Below are positions 1-6,789 of a stretch of 13,534 nucleotides of DNA, piece by piece. The position numbers and the translations under genes were made by a program. The notes beneath the pieces were generated by a model. That model did not search any database, was not told the DNA's origin, and saw only the letters and a list, made by a program, of their open reading frames with translations. Source of the DNA: Clostridia bacterium (lineage in GTDB: Bacteria > Bacillota > Clostridia > Christensenellales > UBA1242); assembly GCA_023228225.1 (NCBI GenBank), contig JALOBO010000035.1, forward strand, positions 1 to 13,534, written 5' to 3'. Each line of letters starts with the position of its first letter. The stretch's first letter is position 1.

Positions 1-1442
1 ATATGTTCGTAACCGTACAGTCTTATAATATCTTCGGCCAAATCGGCATAGTTTTCTATGTCTTCTCGATATAGCGGAACAACACAAGTAATATTATCAC
101 CTATAATTGTTGCTTGTAAATCAAGATGATTTAAAATTTCAAGCATTGTATTAATATCAATTTTAATACCTAATAATGAACAAATATGATTGTATGAAGC
201 AGTAATTGTACGCTTTAAAATCGGCTTTTGTTGGCAATCAATACTGTTATCCGTAATTTTTCCCCAACCGTATTTTTTTATAAGTTGTAAAGCACGATTA
301 AGTCCAATTTCGGGCGAGCCCAAATCAAGTCCGCGTTCAAATCTGCCAGATGAATCGGTGCGAATGCCCATTCCGCGAGAAGTCCTTCTAATATTAGCGC
401 GGTCAAATGTAGCACTTTCTAACACAATGTTCTTTGTGTTTTCATCAATACAAGAATCTTGTCCGCCAATAACACCTGCAAGTGCAATGGTTCTTTCGGC
501 ATCATTTATGGTAAGCATACTATTATTTAAAGCATAAGTTTGTTCATTTAATGCTGTAAACTTTTCACCGTTAACTGCCTTATTTACTACAATTTGATTG
601 CCTTTTAACTTGCTTTTATCAAATGCGTGCATAGGCTGTCCGCATTCAACCAAAATATAATTTGTAATATCAACAATATTGTTTATAGGTCGAATATCGG
701 CATTTATTAGCCTTAATTGTATAATTCTAGGCGATGGGCAAATTACAATATTATTTACTGTGCGTGCTAAATATCTACCACACAATTCTTTTTCTAAAAC
801 GCTAACCGATATTTTATCTTTTTCGGTTAATTTAATATCAGCACTTGGCAAAGAAAAATCAATACTTAGCGAAGAATTTAAAATTGCACTAACTTCTCGT
901 GCAATGCCAATAATACTTTGGCAATCTGGTCGGTTAGAAGTAACGCTAATATCAAGTATATAATCTTCACAATCCAATAATTCGCTAACTTTTGCATTTA
1001 ACGGAGTATTTTTATCTAAAATCATAATGCCATCAACTTCGGCGTTTTTATGAATAAATTTATCAATTCCCAACTCATGTCCAGAGCAGAACATACCAAA
1101 CGAATCTACACCGCGTAAATTTGATTTTTTAATTCTAAAACCTTCTATAAGGCTTGCTCCCTCAGTAGCAACTGGCACAATGTCGCCCACTGCAACATTT
1201 TTTGCACCTGTTACAATTTGTAGCATTTTATTACTCATATCAACCTGACAAACAATTAATTTATCAGCATTTGGGTGCTGTTCGATTTTTGTAATTTTTC
1301 CGCTATAAACACCCTGCATATTTTGCCCTAAGTAAATAACATTTTCTACTTCAAGTCCCGACTCGGTCAAACGCTTAGCAAGTTCTTGTGCAGAAATATC
1401 AATTTTAACAAATTCTTTAAGCCAACTATATTGTACTTTCAT
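1..1442 (-). CDS. pheT: Phenylalanine--tRNA ligase beta subunit, 3' end cut by window edge
   Basis: This is the beta chain of the cytoplasmic alpha2-beta2 PheRS, which charges tRNA-Phe and removes misattached tyrosine. I translated 480 codons from the ATG at 1442-1440; the frame stays open to base 1. Bacterial PheT is usually about 790-800 residues, so roughly the C-terminal 40% is missing. Visible parts in order are the N-terminal MKVQYSWLKEFV, a tRNA-binding (EMAP-like) domain at about residues 40-150 with the HPNADKL motif near 57, the DISVTSNRPDC segment near 164-174 that leads into the B3/B4 editing region, IVDITNYILVECGQPMHAFD at about 256-275, and the RTDSSGRFERG motif near 361-371. 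The start is supported by AAAGGAG about 10 bases upstream. It lies 19 bp after pheS, so the two form one operon under the T-box leader. The two plus-strand open frames in this stretch are shadows of it. Confidence 0.97.
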   Translation of the reverse strand, partial: MKVQYSWLKEFVKIDISAQELAKRLTESGLEVENVIYLGQNMQGVYSGKITKIEQHPNADKLIVCQVDMSNKMLQIVTGAKNVAVGDIVPVATEGASLIEGFRIKKSNLRGVDSFGMFCSGHELGIDKFIHKNAEVDGIMILDKNTPLNAKVSELLDCEDYILDISVTSNRPDCQSIIGIAREVSAILNSSLSIDFSLPSADIKLTEKDKISVSVLEKELCGRYLARTVNNIVICPSPRIIQLRLINADIRPINNIVDITNYILVECGQPMHAFDKSKLKGNQIVVNKAVNGEKFTALNEQTYALNNSMLTINDAERTIALAGVIGGQDSCIDENTKNIVLESATFDRANIRRTSRGMGIRTDSSGRFERGLDLGSPEIGLNRALQLIKKYGWGKITDNSIDCQQKPILKRTITASYNHICSLLGIKIDINTMLEILNHLDLQATIIGDNITCVVPLYREDIENYADLAEDIIRLYGYEH

Positions 1443-1461
1443 TTAAATTATTCTCCTTTAA

Positions 1462-2595
1462 TTAAAACTGCGATAAAAATCTAATATCGTTTTCAAAAAG
1501 CATTCTAATATCTGGAATTCCAAATTTTATCATAGCAATTCTTTCTACACCTAATCCAAATGCAAAGCCCGAATAAACTTTGCTGTCTATTCCACAATTT
1601 TCAAGCACTTTTGGGTTAACCATTCCTGCCCCCAAAATTTCGAGCCAGCCTGTCCCTTTACATAGTCCGCAACCTTTACCGTGGCAAGATGGACATGTGG
1701 CATCTACTTCAACGCTAGGCTCAGTAAATGGGAAAAACGATGGACGTAATCTTGTAACTGTATTTTCGCCAAACAGTGTTTGAGCAATTAACGACAGCAT
1801 ACCCTTTAAATCACGCATACTGACATTTTTATCAACAACAAGTCCTTCAATTTGATGGAACATAGGAGTATGAGTAGCATCGTTATCAACACGATAAACC
1901 GTTCCGGGACTAATAATTTTAATTGGAGGTTTTTTGCTTTCCATAACTCTAACTTGCACTGGCGAAGTTTGAGTTCTAAGCAAAAATTGCGGATTAATAA
2001 AGAAAGTATCCTGCATATCGCGTGCTGGGTGATCAAGCGGAACATTTAACGCTTGGAAATTATAATAATCCGTTTCAATTTCAGGCCCTTCGGCAACTTC
2101 AAAACCTAGCCCAACACACACTTCTGTTAATTCATTAATAACTAAATTTACAGGGTGTAGTGAGCCAACTTCTTTATTTTTAGCGGGAACAGTAATATCA
2201 ATTTTTTCTTGTTCCAGTTTTTTTTGTAATTCAATACAAGCAAGATGTTCTCTATATGTTTTTATTTTATTTTCAATTGCTTTTCGTAAATTATTTACTT
2301 CCGCACCAATACTTGCGCGCTGTTCGGGTGCATAATCTTTTAATGTTTTTAAAACTGTGGTTAATTCGCCTGATTTACCTAATAGCATAACATTTATGTT
2401 TTCCAGTTGCTTTTTTAAAGGCTCAATATTATTATCAGCAGATTTGTTAACGCTAAACAAACGATTACCTAATTCTTCCAATTCGTTTAATGACTTAAAA
2501 TGAAATGTAATAGTTTTAGTAACTATAATTTTTTTTGATTGTATAGCACTATTTCCCTTTATATTTTTTTTATCATTTTCTTTTAAATTGTCCAT
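1462..2595 (-). CDS. pheS: Phenylalanine--tRNA ligase alpha subunit, with N-terminal extension
   Basis: This is the catalytic (class II aaRS) subunit of PheRS, 377 residues. From N to C terminus it shows a coiled-coil tRNA-binding arm (about 55-125), [11 protein letters not shown] (174-184), [11 protein letters not shown] (189-199), [10 protein letters not shown] (207-216), the motif 2 region around residues 231-255 with [13 protein letters not shown], a CxxC pair set (Cys 301, 304, 309, 312), [11 protein letters not shown] (288-298) and motif 3 [12 protein letters not shown] (344-355). The family is normally about 340-345 residues. The LLGKSG landmark lies at residue 71 here but near residue 32 in B. 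subtilis PheS as I recall it, so there is an extra Lys/Asn-rich stretch of about 35-40 residues at the N-terminus. The start is well fixed: AAGGAG at 2608-2603 is 7 bases before the ATG, and no other ATG occurs before residue 70. It is translated ahead of pheT and controlled by the T-box. Confidence 0.98.
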   Translation of the reverse strand: MDNLKENDKKNIKGNSAIQSKKIIVTKTITFHFKSLNELEELGNRLFSVNKSADNNIEPLKKQLENINVMLLGKSGELTTVLKTLKDYAPEQRASIGAEVNNLRKAIENKIKTYREHLACIELQKKLEQEKIDITVPAKNKEVGSLHPVNLVINELTEVCVGLGFEVAEGPEIETDYYNFQALNVPLDHPARDMQDTFFINPQFLLRTQTSPVQVRVMESKKPPIKIISPGTVYRVDNDATHTPMFHQIEGLVVDKNVSMRDLKGMLSLIAQTLFGENTVTRLRPSFFPFTEPSVEVDATCPSCHGKGCGLCKGTGWLEILGAGMVNPKVLENCGIDSKVYSGFAFGLGVERIAMIKFGIPDIRMLFENDIRFLSQF

Positions 2596-2612
2596 TTAAT
2601 TACTCCTTAATA

Positions 2613-2645
2613 AAAATAAACGCCCAACAAAATATTGTTAGGACG
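2613..2645 (-). terminator. T-box regulated intrinsic terminator of pheST
   Basis: On the minus strand CGTCCTAACA (2645-2636) pairs with TGTTGGGCG (2629-2621), with one bulged U, and a TTTATTTTT tract follows to about 2612. Its left strand overlaps the 3' half of the antiterminator, so uncharged tRNA-Phe should prevent its formation. Confidence 0.9.
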
Positions 2646-2868
2646 AAAATAACATTTCCGCGGTACCACCTAAATTTTTTGTATTTTTTATAGAAATACA
2701 AAACACTTATATTGAGATTTTCGTACTCGTTACGCCGTACCTACTACTATTTCTGTACAGGGCTAAAAAGTGAATTCGCAATCAATTTTATAAATAGTCT
2801 TTCAGCCTATGAACTACTCTCTCTAAAATAAAACTTTTAAATTGCTACTAGTCTTTTATCATCGCTAT
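2613..2868 (-). promoter_or_regulatory. Phe-specific T-box riboswitch (pheS leader)
   Basis: The pheS leader has the marks of a T-box, which reads uncharged tRNA-Phe and switches between termination and antitermination. Stem I carries the AGAGAG run and the GCTGAAAGA element (2806-2798). The specifier loop reads GAATTCAC, with TTC, a Phe codon, at 2774-2772. A 10-bp stem (2703-2694 with 2686-2677) separates this from the conserved T-box sequence AGGTGGTACCGCG at 2671-2659. In the antiterminator, TTAGG (2673-2669) can pair with CCTAA (2642-2638) and GCG (2661-2659) with CGT (2645-2643), leaving the seven-base bulge TGGTACC that binds the tRNA acceptor end. The same 3' strand also forms the terminator, which is the expected mutually exclusive arrangement. 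The exact transcription start is inferred from the promoter. Confidence 0.95.
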
Positions 2869-2874
2869 GGGACA

Positions 2875-2903
2875 ATATTACCACTGACCCGCAAATTAGT
2901 CAA
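2875..2903 (-). promoter_or_regulatory. Sigma-A type promoter of pheST
   Basis: The minus strand has -35 TTGACT (2903-2898), a 17-bp spacer and -10 TAATAT (2880-2875), each one mismatch from consensus. Transcription should start near 2868, just before the T-box stem I. The -35 box lies 13 bp from the edge of the palindromic repeat at 2917. Confidence 0.88.
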
Positions 2904-2916
2904 GTGTTTTTTTATT

Positions 2917-2943
2917 TTCCGCTTGCCTAACGGTCAAGCGGAA
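2917..2943. repeat. 27-bp palindrome, left end of inverted-repeat element
   Basis: TTCCGCTTG and CAAGCGGAA form a 9-bp stem around the core CCTAACGGT. The copy at 3354-3380, read on the other strand, has the same length, the same outer TTCCGC/GCGGAA and the same core CCTAACGG, but its inner stem is CTA/TAG instead of TTG/CAA. Confidence 0.8.
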
Positions 2944-2982
2944 CTTACCACCGCCTAAAATTAATCTTTTCGGCTATTTGTC

Positions 2983-3033
2983 TTAAAACAGAGCGCCGAT
3001 GCAGCCACTGGTGCTATCGGCAACCTGTTTTAA
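2983..3033. repeat. Stem-loop in left arm of the inverted-repeat element
   Basis: TTAAAACAG (2983-2991) pairs with CTGTTTTAA (3025-3033), and inside it GCCGAT (2995-3000) pairs with ATCGGC (3016-3021). It corresponds to the stem-loop at 3261-3319 in the other arm. Confidence 0.75.
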
Positions 3034-3260
3034 ACCAAATATCTCAAAAATCTTTAATTTTATGCTGCTTAACTTTTCTATTTAAAGATACAGCAAGAAT
3101 ATGTTGTGTGTTTTGGCAGTTTGCATAAAATGTGCAGAACAAGTTTAAAAATCCCCACGAAAAAATAAGCAAGTCAAGCAAAGTCTTAAAGTACAGCCCA
3201 TAAATCTCTTTATTTAAGCAGAAAATTATGGTAGTTTAAATGCAAAGATTTTTAAATAAT

Positions 3261-3319
3261 TTAGCCCCAAACAGGTTCCGACGCGTATGTTTACGCTAGG
3301 GGGTTCTGTTTGGGGCTAA
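3261..3319. repeat. Long stem-loop in right arm of the inverted-repeat element
   Basis: A perfect 14-bp stem, TTAGCCCCAAACAG (3261-3274) with CTGTTTGGGGCTAA (3306-3319), encloses a smaller GCGTA/TACGC hairpin at 3283-3296. No T-tract follows on either strand, so it is not an ordinary terminator. Confidence 0.8.
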
Positions 3320-3353
3320 AGCGTTAAAAAGATTGCGTTTAAACGGTAGCACT

Positions 3354-3380
3354 TTCCGCCTATCCGTTAGGTAGGCGGAA
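3354..3380. repeat. 27-bp palindrome, right end of inverted-repeat element
   Basis: TTCCGCCTA (3354-3362) pairs with TAGGCGGAA (3372-3380). The core, read on the minus strand, is CCTAACGG, the same as in the copy at 2917-2943. The bases just outside both ends read TATT (2913-2916 and 3381-3384), which could be a short target-site duplication. Confidence 0.8.
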
Positions 3381-3389
3381 TATTATACT

Positions 3390-3500
3390 CATTTGCGACA
3401 GCAAATGGCACTCTAAAAATGAATAATTGGGCTTTGCCTAGCTTGAATTTTTAGAGTGCAACTTAAAAACGGAGGGGATTAGCATTTTTATTAAAAATGC
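3390..3500. repeat. Three consecutive stem-loops, function unknown
   Basis: Between the inverted-repeat element and the rny terminator lie three clean hairpins: CATTTGC/GCAAATG (3390-3407, 4-base loop), a 13-bp stem GCACTCTAAAAAT/ATTTTTAGAGTGC (3408-3420 with 3447-3459, 26-base loop containing GGCTTTGCC), and GCATTTTT/AAAAATGC (3482-3500). None is followed by a clear T-tract. They could be further repeat units or an RNA 3' structure of the rny transcript if it reads through. No gene is visible here. Confidence 0.65.
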
Positions 3501-3504
3501 GGTC

Positions 3505-3572
3505 AAAAAGGGGAACCAAAAACGCTTGCAAGCACAAAGTGCGTACAAGCGTTAGTTTTTGGTTCCCCTTTT
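3505..3572 (-). terminator. Large intrinsic terminator of rny
   Basis: Two bases after the rny stop codon, a 17-bp perfect outer stem (3556-3572 with 3506-3522, GGGGAACC paired with GGTTCCCC) encloses CGCTTG/CAAGCG and GCAC/GTGC inner helices. On the minus strand CCCC is followed by TTTTT. The stem is much longer than usual for an intrinsic terminator. Confidence 0.8.
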
Positions 3573-3574
3573 GA

Positions 3575-5167
3575 TTACTTCGCGTATTCAATACACCTAG
3601 ATTCTCTAATAACATTAACTTTAATTTGTCCTGGATACTGCATTTCATCTTCAATTCGTTTTGCAATATCTTTTGCCATAAAGACTGCCAATTTATCGGT
3701 AATTTCTTCTGGCTTTACAATTATTCTAACTTCTCTACCTGCTTGAATAGCAAAGGCAGTTTCAACGCCCTTAAATGAACAAGCAATTTCTTCTAATTTT
3801 TTTAAACGCTTGATATAATTTTCTAATGATTCGCGTCTTGCACCGGGTCTAGAACTTGAAATAGCATCGGCGACTTGTACTAAAATTGCTTCAACCGAGT
3901 TAAATTCTACATCGCCATGATGCGCTGCAATACAGTGAACTACCGCAGGGTTCTCATTGTATTTAGTAGCAAGATCAACACCTATTGAAACATGTGTACC
4001 CTCTACTTCGTGGTCAACAGCCTTGCCTATATCATGGAGTATACCACCGCGTTTTGCAATTTTAACATCAGCGCCAATTTCACTAGCCATCATTCCTGCA
4101 AGATAGCAAACTTCAAGCGAGTGATTAAGAACATTTTGCCCATAACTTGTACGGTATTTTAATCTACCTAATAATTTGATTAATTCAGGGTGCAGTCCTG
4201 TAATTTCGGCATCATAAACCGCTTGCTCGCCCGATTCTTTCATACCGGTTTCTATGTCTTTTCTAACTTTTTCTACAATTTCTTCAATACGAGCGGGGTG
4301 AATTCTGCCATCTAAAATTAATTTTTCAAGCGAAATTCTTGCAATTTCACGCCTTACTGGGTCAAAACCTGAAAGTGTAATTGCTTCGGGGGTATCATCA
4401 ATAATCAAATCTACCCCAGTCGCACTTTCTAATGCCCTAATATTTCTGCCTTCACGACCTATAATCCTGCCTTTCATTTCATCACTAGGAAGTGGGACAA
4501 CAGACACAGTAACCTCAGAAGTTTGGTCAACTGCACATTTTTGAATAGCAAGAGTAACAATTTCCTGTGCTTTTTTATTTGCCTCTTCTTTTGCATCTGA
4601 TTCAATTTTTTTAATTAGAGTTGTTGCATCTCTTTTTGCTTCTTCGCTAATATTATCAATAAGGATTTTTTTTGCCTCTTCCCTAGATAATTTAGATACA
4701 TTTTCTAATTCTGCAATAAATTTATTTTGTTGTTTAGATAATTCAATTTTTATTTCTTCAATTTTGACTTGTTCATTTTCTAATTCAGACTTTAACTCAT
4801 CAATGTGGTCTTGTTTTTTTTCTAATGTTTCTTCTTTTTTGTTAATAAAAATTTCTTTTTGAGTAATACGATCTTCTACTCTTTGTACTTCACTTCTTCT
4901 TTCTCTAATTTCTTTTTCGTTTTCTTCGCGTATTTTATGAGTTTCTTCTTTTATTTCAAAAATTGCTTCTTTTTTTAATGTTTTTGCCTCGGATAACGCT
5001 TCCTCAATAATATGGACGGCTGTTGCCTTGGCTTTACCAAGTTTTGCTGAAAGCATTTGTTTGTATAGAATTGTACCTAAACCAGCACCAAGTGCTAGGG
5101 CGACAACGCCCACTACGATAGGAACAACTACACTTATGCCTAAAATGCTTAAGTAATAGTTACACAT
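3575..5167 (-). CDS. rny: Ribonuclease Y (membrane-anchored endoribonuclease)
   Basis: RNase Y starts decay of many mRNAs by endonucleolytic cleavage and works at the inner face of the cell membrane, as scaffold of the Gram-positive degradosome-like network. The protein is 530 residues; the family is usually about 515-520. A single N-terminal membrane segment lies at about 9-32, followed by a long charged coiled coil (about 50-205), a KH RNA-binding domain with [15 protein letters not shown] near 233-247, and an HD domain with His349 (VLNHSLEVC), the HD pair His378-Asp379 (ILHDIGKA), HCIAAHHGD near 411-419 and ADAIS near 433-437. The C-terminal end IKVNVIRES is typical. The ATG is preceded by AGAGGT 8 bases upstream. 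It follows recA but has its own promoter signal near 5501-5529 and its own terminator, so it is probably transcribed alone. Confidence 0.97.
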   Translation of the reverse strand: MCNYYLSILGISVVVPIVVGVVALALGAGLGTILYKQMLSAKLGKAKATAVHIIEEALSEAKTLKKEAIFEIKEETHKIREENEKEIRERRSEVQRVEDRITQKEIFINKKEETLEKKQDHIDELKSELENEQVKIEEIKIELSKQQNKFIAELENVSKLSREEAKKILIDNISEEAKRDATTLIKKIESDAKEEANKKAQEIVTLAIQKCAVDQTSEVTVSVVPLPSDEMKGRIIGREGRNIRALESATGVDLIIDDTPEAITLSGFDPVRREIARISLEKLILDGRIHPARIEEIVEKVRKDIETGMKESGEQAVYDAEITGLHPELIKLLGRLKYRTSYGQNVLNHSLEVCYLAGMMASEIGADVKIAKRGGILHDIGKAVDHEVEGTHVSIGVDLATKYNENPAVVHCIAAHHGDVEFNSVEAILVQVADAISSSRPGARRESLENYIKRLKKLEEIACSFKGVETAFAIQAGREVRIIVKPEEITDKLAVFMAKDIAKRIEDEMQYPGQIKVNVIRESRCIEYAK

Positions 5168-5259
5168 GATTTTTTACCTCTATTTTAAATTTTGAATGTT
5201 CACATTATATAAAATTTGTCATAAAGCACTTTTGCATTAAACTGCAAATACGCAATTTT

Positions 5260-5277
5260 TACGAACTAATGTTCGTA
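5260..5277. promoter_or_regulatory. LexA/SOS-box-like palindrome in rny leader
   Basis: TACGAAC and GTTCGTA surround TAAT, giving an 18-bp perfect palindrome whose core CGAAC-N4-GTTCG fits the LexA (DinR) operator pattern of Bacillus and Clostridium. It is 93 bp upstream of the rny start codon and about 230 bp downstream of the promoter at 5501-5529. LexA binding is inferred from the pattern only; it might instead be an unrelated operator or RNA hairpin. Confidence 0.45.
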
Positions 5278-5500
5278 TTAAAAATAAAATTAAAATATTC
5301 TAGTTTAATGTTTCAAAAAATATTATTTACAAATTTTAATAATTATTATTTATATATAAAATATCGGAAGTTACTATTAAAACAATTATAAATTAAATTT
5401 CGCATCTTCCCAAATTTTAAAATTTGATAAAAATGTTTTTGCAAGCCAACATTTTTACTTTATATTAAAATGTTATTAAGATATTTTACTATACATAAGA

Positions 5501-5529
5501 ATTGTAATTGATTTAACTATAAAAGTCAA
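5501..5529 (-). promoter_or_regulatory. Sigma-A type promoter, likely for rny
   Basis: The minus strand has -35 TTGACT (5529-5524), a 17-bp spacer and -10 TACAAT (5506-5501), each one mismatch from consensus. It lies just after the recA terminator and points toward rny, which would give a leader of about 330 bases. Confidence 0.72.
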
Positions 5530-5564
5530 ACGCTTTTGTATTTTTAATTTCGTCCTAATTTGAC

Positions 5565-5592
5565 AAAAAAATACCCGCATTTAGCGGATACT
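5565..5592 (-). terminator. Intrinsic terminator of recA
   Basis: On the minus strand GTATCCGC (5591-5584) and GCGGGTAT (5578-5571) form an 8-bp stem around UAAAU, followed by a run of T to 5565. Two of the pairs are G-U wobbles that would be A-C mismatches on the other strand, which shows that the minus strand is the functional one. It begins about 25 bases after the recA stop. Confidence 0.9.
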
Positions 5593-5615
5593 TTTAAACA
5601 TTTTAACCACAAAAA

Positions 5616-6638
5616 CTATTCTTCGGTGGGCATATCTAGGTCCCCGCTAGCGGATTTTGTAACCATTGTGGTTTTAACTTTGCTTTCTACATCTTTCATG
5701 ATTTCTGGATTAGCAAGTAAATACGCTTTAACATTTTCTTTGCCCTGTCCTATCTTTTCATCATTGAACGAGAACCAAGAGCCACTTTTTTTAATAATGT
5801 CATATTCAATAGCAAGGTCTAATATACAGCCTTCATTTGATATACCTTTACCGTAAATAATATCAAATTCGGCAATTTTAAAAGGCGGGGCAAGTTTATT
5901 TTTTACAATTTTAACTTTTGTTCGGTTGCCTATAAAGTTTGTGCCATCTTTAATGGTATCAATTTTTCTTACATCAAGCCTTATGCTTGAATAAAATTTA
6001 AGTGCTTTACCACCGGGAGTTGTTTCGGGCGAACCGTACATAACGCCAACTTTTTCTCTTAACTGGTTAATAAAAACTACACAAGTTTTGGTTTTATTTG
6101 TAATACCAGCAAGTTTACGGAGTGCCTGTGACATCAGTCTTGCTTGAAGTCCTATATGACTATCACCCATTTCTCCATCAATTTCGGCTTTCGGAGTGAG
6201 TGCAGCAACAGAGTCTATAACTACAATATCAACAGCACCGCTTCTAACAAGTGTTTCAACAATATCAAGTGCTTGTTCGCCGGTATCTGGTTGAGAAATA
6301 TAAAGTTCTTCTAATTTTACGCCTAAATGCCTTGCATAAATCGGATCAAGTGCGTGTTCTGCATCAATAAATGCGGCAGTACCGCCTATTTTTTGTGCTT
6401 CCGCAATCATATGTAATGAAACTGTTGTTTTACCCGAAGATTCAGGTCCAAAAATTTCTATGACTCTACCGCGTGGAATACCGCCAATACCTAATGCAAA
6501 ATCTAGCGTAAGACAACCAGTAGAAATAACTTCTACCGGCTGTTGAATGCCATCACCTAATTTCATAATTGAACCTTTGCCAAACTGCTTTTCTATTTGT
6601 GCAATCGCTTGTTCTAATACTTTCTTTTTATCTTCCAT
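5616..6638 (-). CDS. recA: RecA recombinase
   Basis: RecA forms ATP-dependent filaments on single-stranded DNA, carries out strand exchange in recombinational repair and triggers LexA self-cleavage in the SOS response. At 340 residues it has the normal length. Visible features are Walker A GPESSGKT (64-71), the catalytic Glu in IDAEH (Glu94), Walker B VVIDS (139-143), loop L1 [19 protein letters not shown] (155-173), loop L2 with [10 protein letters not shown] and GSPETTPGG (189-210), and the acidic tail ending DLDMPTEE. The start is supported by AAAGGA about 10 bases upstream. It sits between pgsA and rny, the usual Firmicutes neighbourhood, but the cinA gene that often precedes recA is absent. 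It has its own promoter and terminator, so it is probably monocistronic. No LexA box is seen upstream. Confidence 0.99.
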   Translation of the reverse strand: MEDKKKVLEQAIAQIEKQFGKGSIMKLGDGIQQPVEVISTGCLTLDFALGIGGIPRGRVIEIFGPESSGKTTVSLHMIAEAQKIGGTAAFIDAEHALDPIYARHLGVKLEELYISQPDTGEQALDIVETLVRSGAVDIVVIDSVAALTPKAEIDGEMGDSHIGLQARLMSQALRKLAGITNKTKTCVVFINQLREKVGVMYGSPETTPGGKALKFYSSIRLDVRKIDTIKDGTNFIGNRTKVKIVKNKLAPPFKIAEFDIIYGKGISNEGCILDLAIEYDIIKKSGSWFSFNDEKIGQGKENVKAYLLANPEIMKDVESKVKTTMVTKSASGDLDMPTEE

Positions 6639-6669
6639 ATTCTTTTTTCCTTTATATAAATACTAATTA

Positions 6670-6698
6670 AGTATAGCATAAACACACAAAAAACATAA
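6670..6698 (-). promoter_or_regulatory. Probable recA promoter (extended -10)
   Basis: The minus strand reads TGCTATACT, an extended -10 with hexamer TATACT at 6675-6670, 31 bp before the recA start. The -35 at 17-bp spacing is the weak TTATGT (6698-6693). The extended -10 could compensate. The rest of the 151-bp pgsA-recA gap is AT-rich with no gene and no GAAC-N4-GTTC site. Confidence 0.6.
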
Positions 6699-6789
6699 AT
6701 GATTTGTATGATTTTTTATTATTTCTTTGCTAGCAAAAATTGTAAATTAATTTTAATATAATTATTATTTAAAAATATTTTAAAAAATA

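Larger units (their letters stand above)
2917..3380. repeat. Imperfect inverted-repeat element, possibly MITE-like
   Basis: This gene-free stretch is made of two diverged arms of roughly 160-180 bp facing each other. Reading the left arm forward from 2917 and the right arm backward from 3380, the same order appears in both: a 27-bp palindrome, a linker with a shared ACCG and AATCTTTT, a strong stem-loop whose inner edge shares AACCTGTTT preceded by TCGG, and then AAAAATCTTT followed by ATTT-rich sequence. The centre (about 3100-3200) shows no visible structure. There is no open reading frame of note on either strand, so any movement would need a transposase supplied elsewhere. It could be one palindromic mobile element, two repeat copies inserted head to head, or a structured RNA. 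The alignment was made by eye; the arms' similarity is clear, the function is not known. Confidence 0.6.
5168..5564. other. Very AT-rich intergenic region, mostly rny leader
   Basis: No convincing gene is present; the longest ATG-started frames I traced are under 30 codons and lack a ribosome binding site. It holds the minus-strand promoter at 5501-5529, a 9-bp AT-rich hairpin AAAAATGTT/AACATTTTT (5429-5456), a 16-bp perfect palindrome CAAATTTTAAAATTTG (5411-5426), the SOS-box-like palindrome (5260-5277), a small TTTGCA/TGCAAA hairpin (5231-5248), and an isolated TATAAT (5209-5204, minus strand) without a good -35. Confidence 0.6.

Noticed and set aside
190..963. Plus-strand open frames of 115 and 94 codons (190-537, 679-963)
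   Set aside because: They lie fully inside pheT on the opposite strand, and their products show no family features, whereas the minus-strand translation matches PheT throughout.
3382..3387. TATAAT on the minus strand at the right end of the inverted-repeat element
   Set aside because: No acceptable -35 hexamer at 16-18 bp spacing was found, so I do not call a promoter.
3463..3666. Minus-strand open frame of 67 codons across the rny stop
   Set aside because: It overlaps the end of rny in another frame and runs through the terminator hairpin; no domain is seen.
5204..5209. TATAAT on the minus strand close to the rny start
   Set aside because: The hexamer at the -35 position is AAAGTG, a poor match; the promoter at 5501-5529 is much better.
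5309..5392. Short plus-strand frame starting MFQKILF, about 27 codons
   Set aside because: Very AT-rich, no ribosome binding site, and composition like the surrounding non-coding sequence.
5560..5856. Plus-strand open frame of 98 codons
   Set aside because: It begins inside the recA terminator and continues antisense to recA; it is a shadow frame.
6768..6789. AT-only palindrome after pgsA as a terminator
   Set aside because: AATATTTT/AAAATATT has no G-C pairs and is not clearly above the background of this AT-rich gap.
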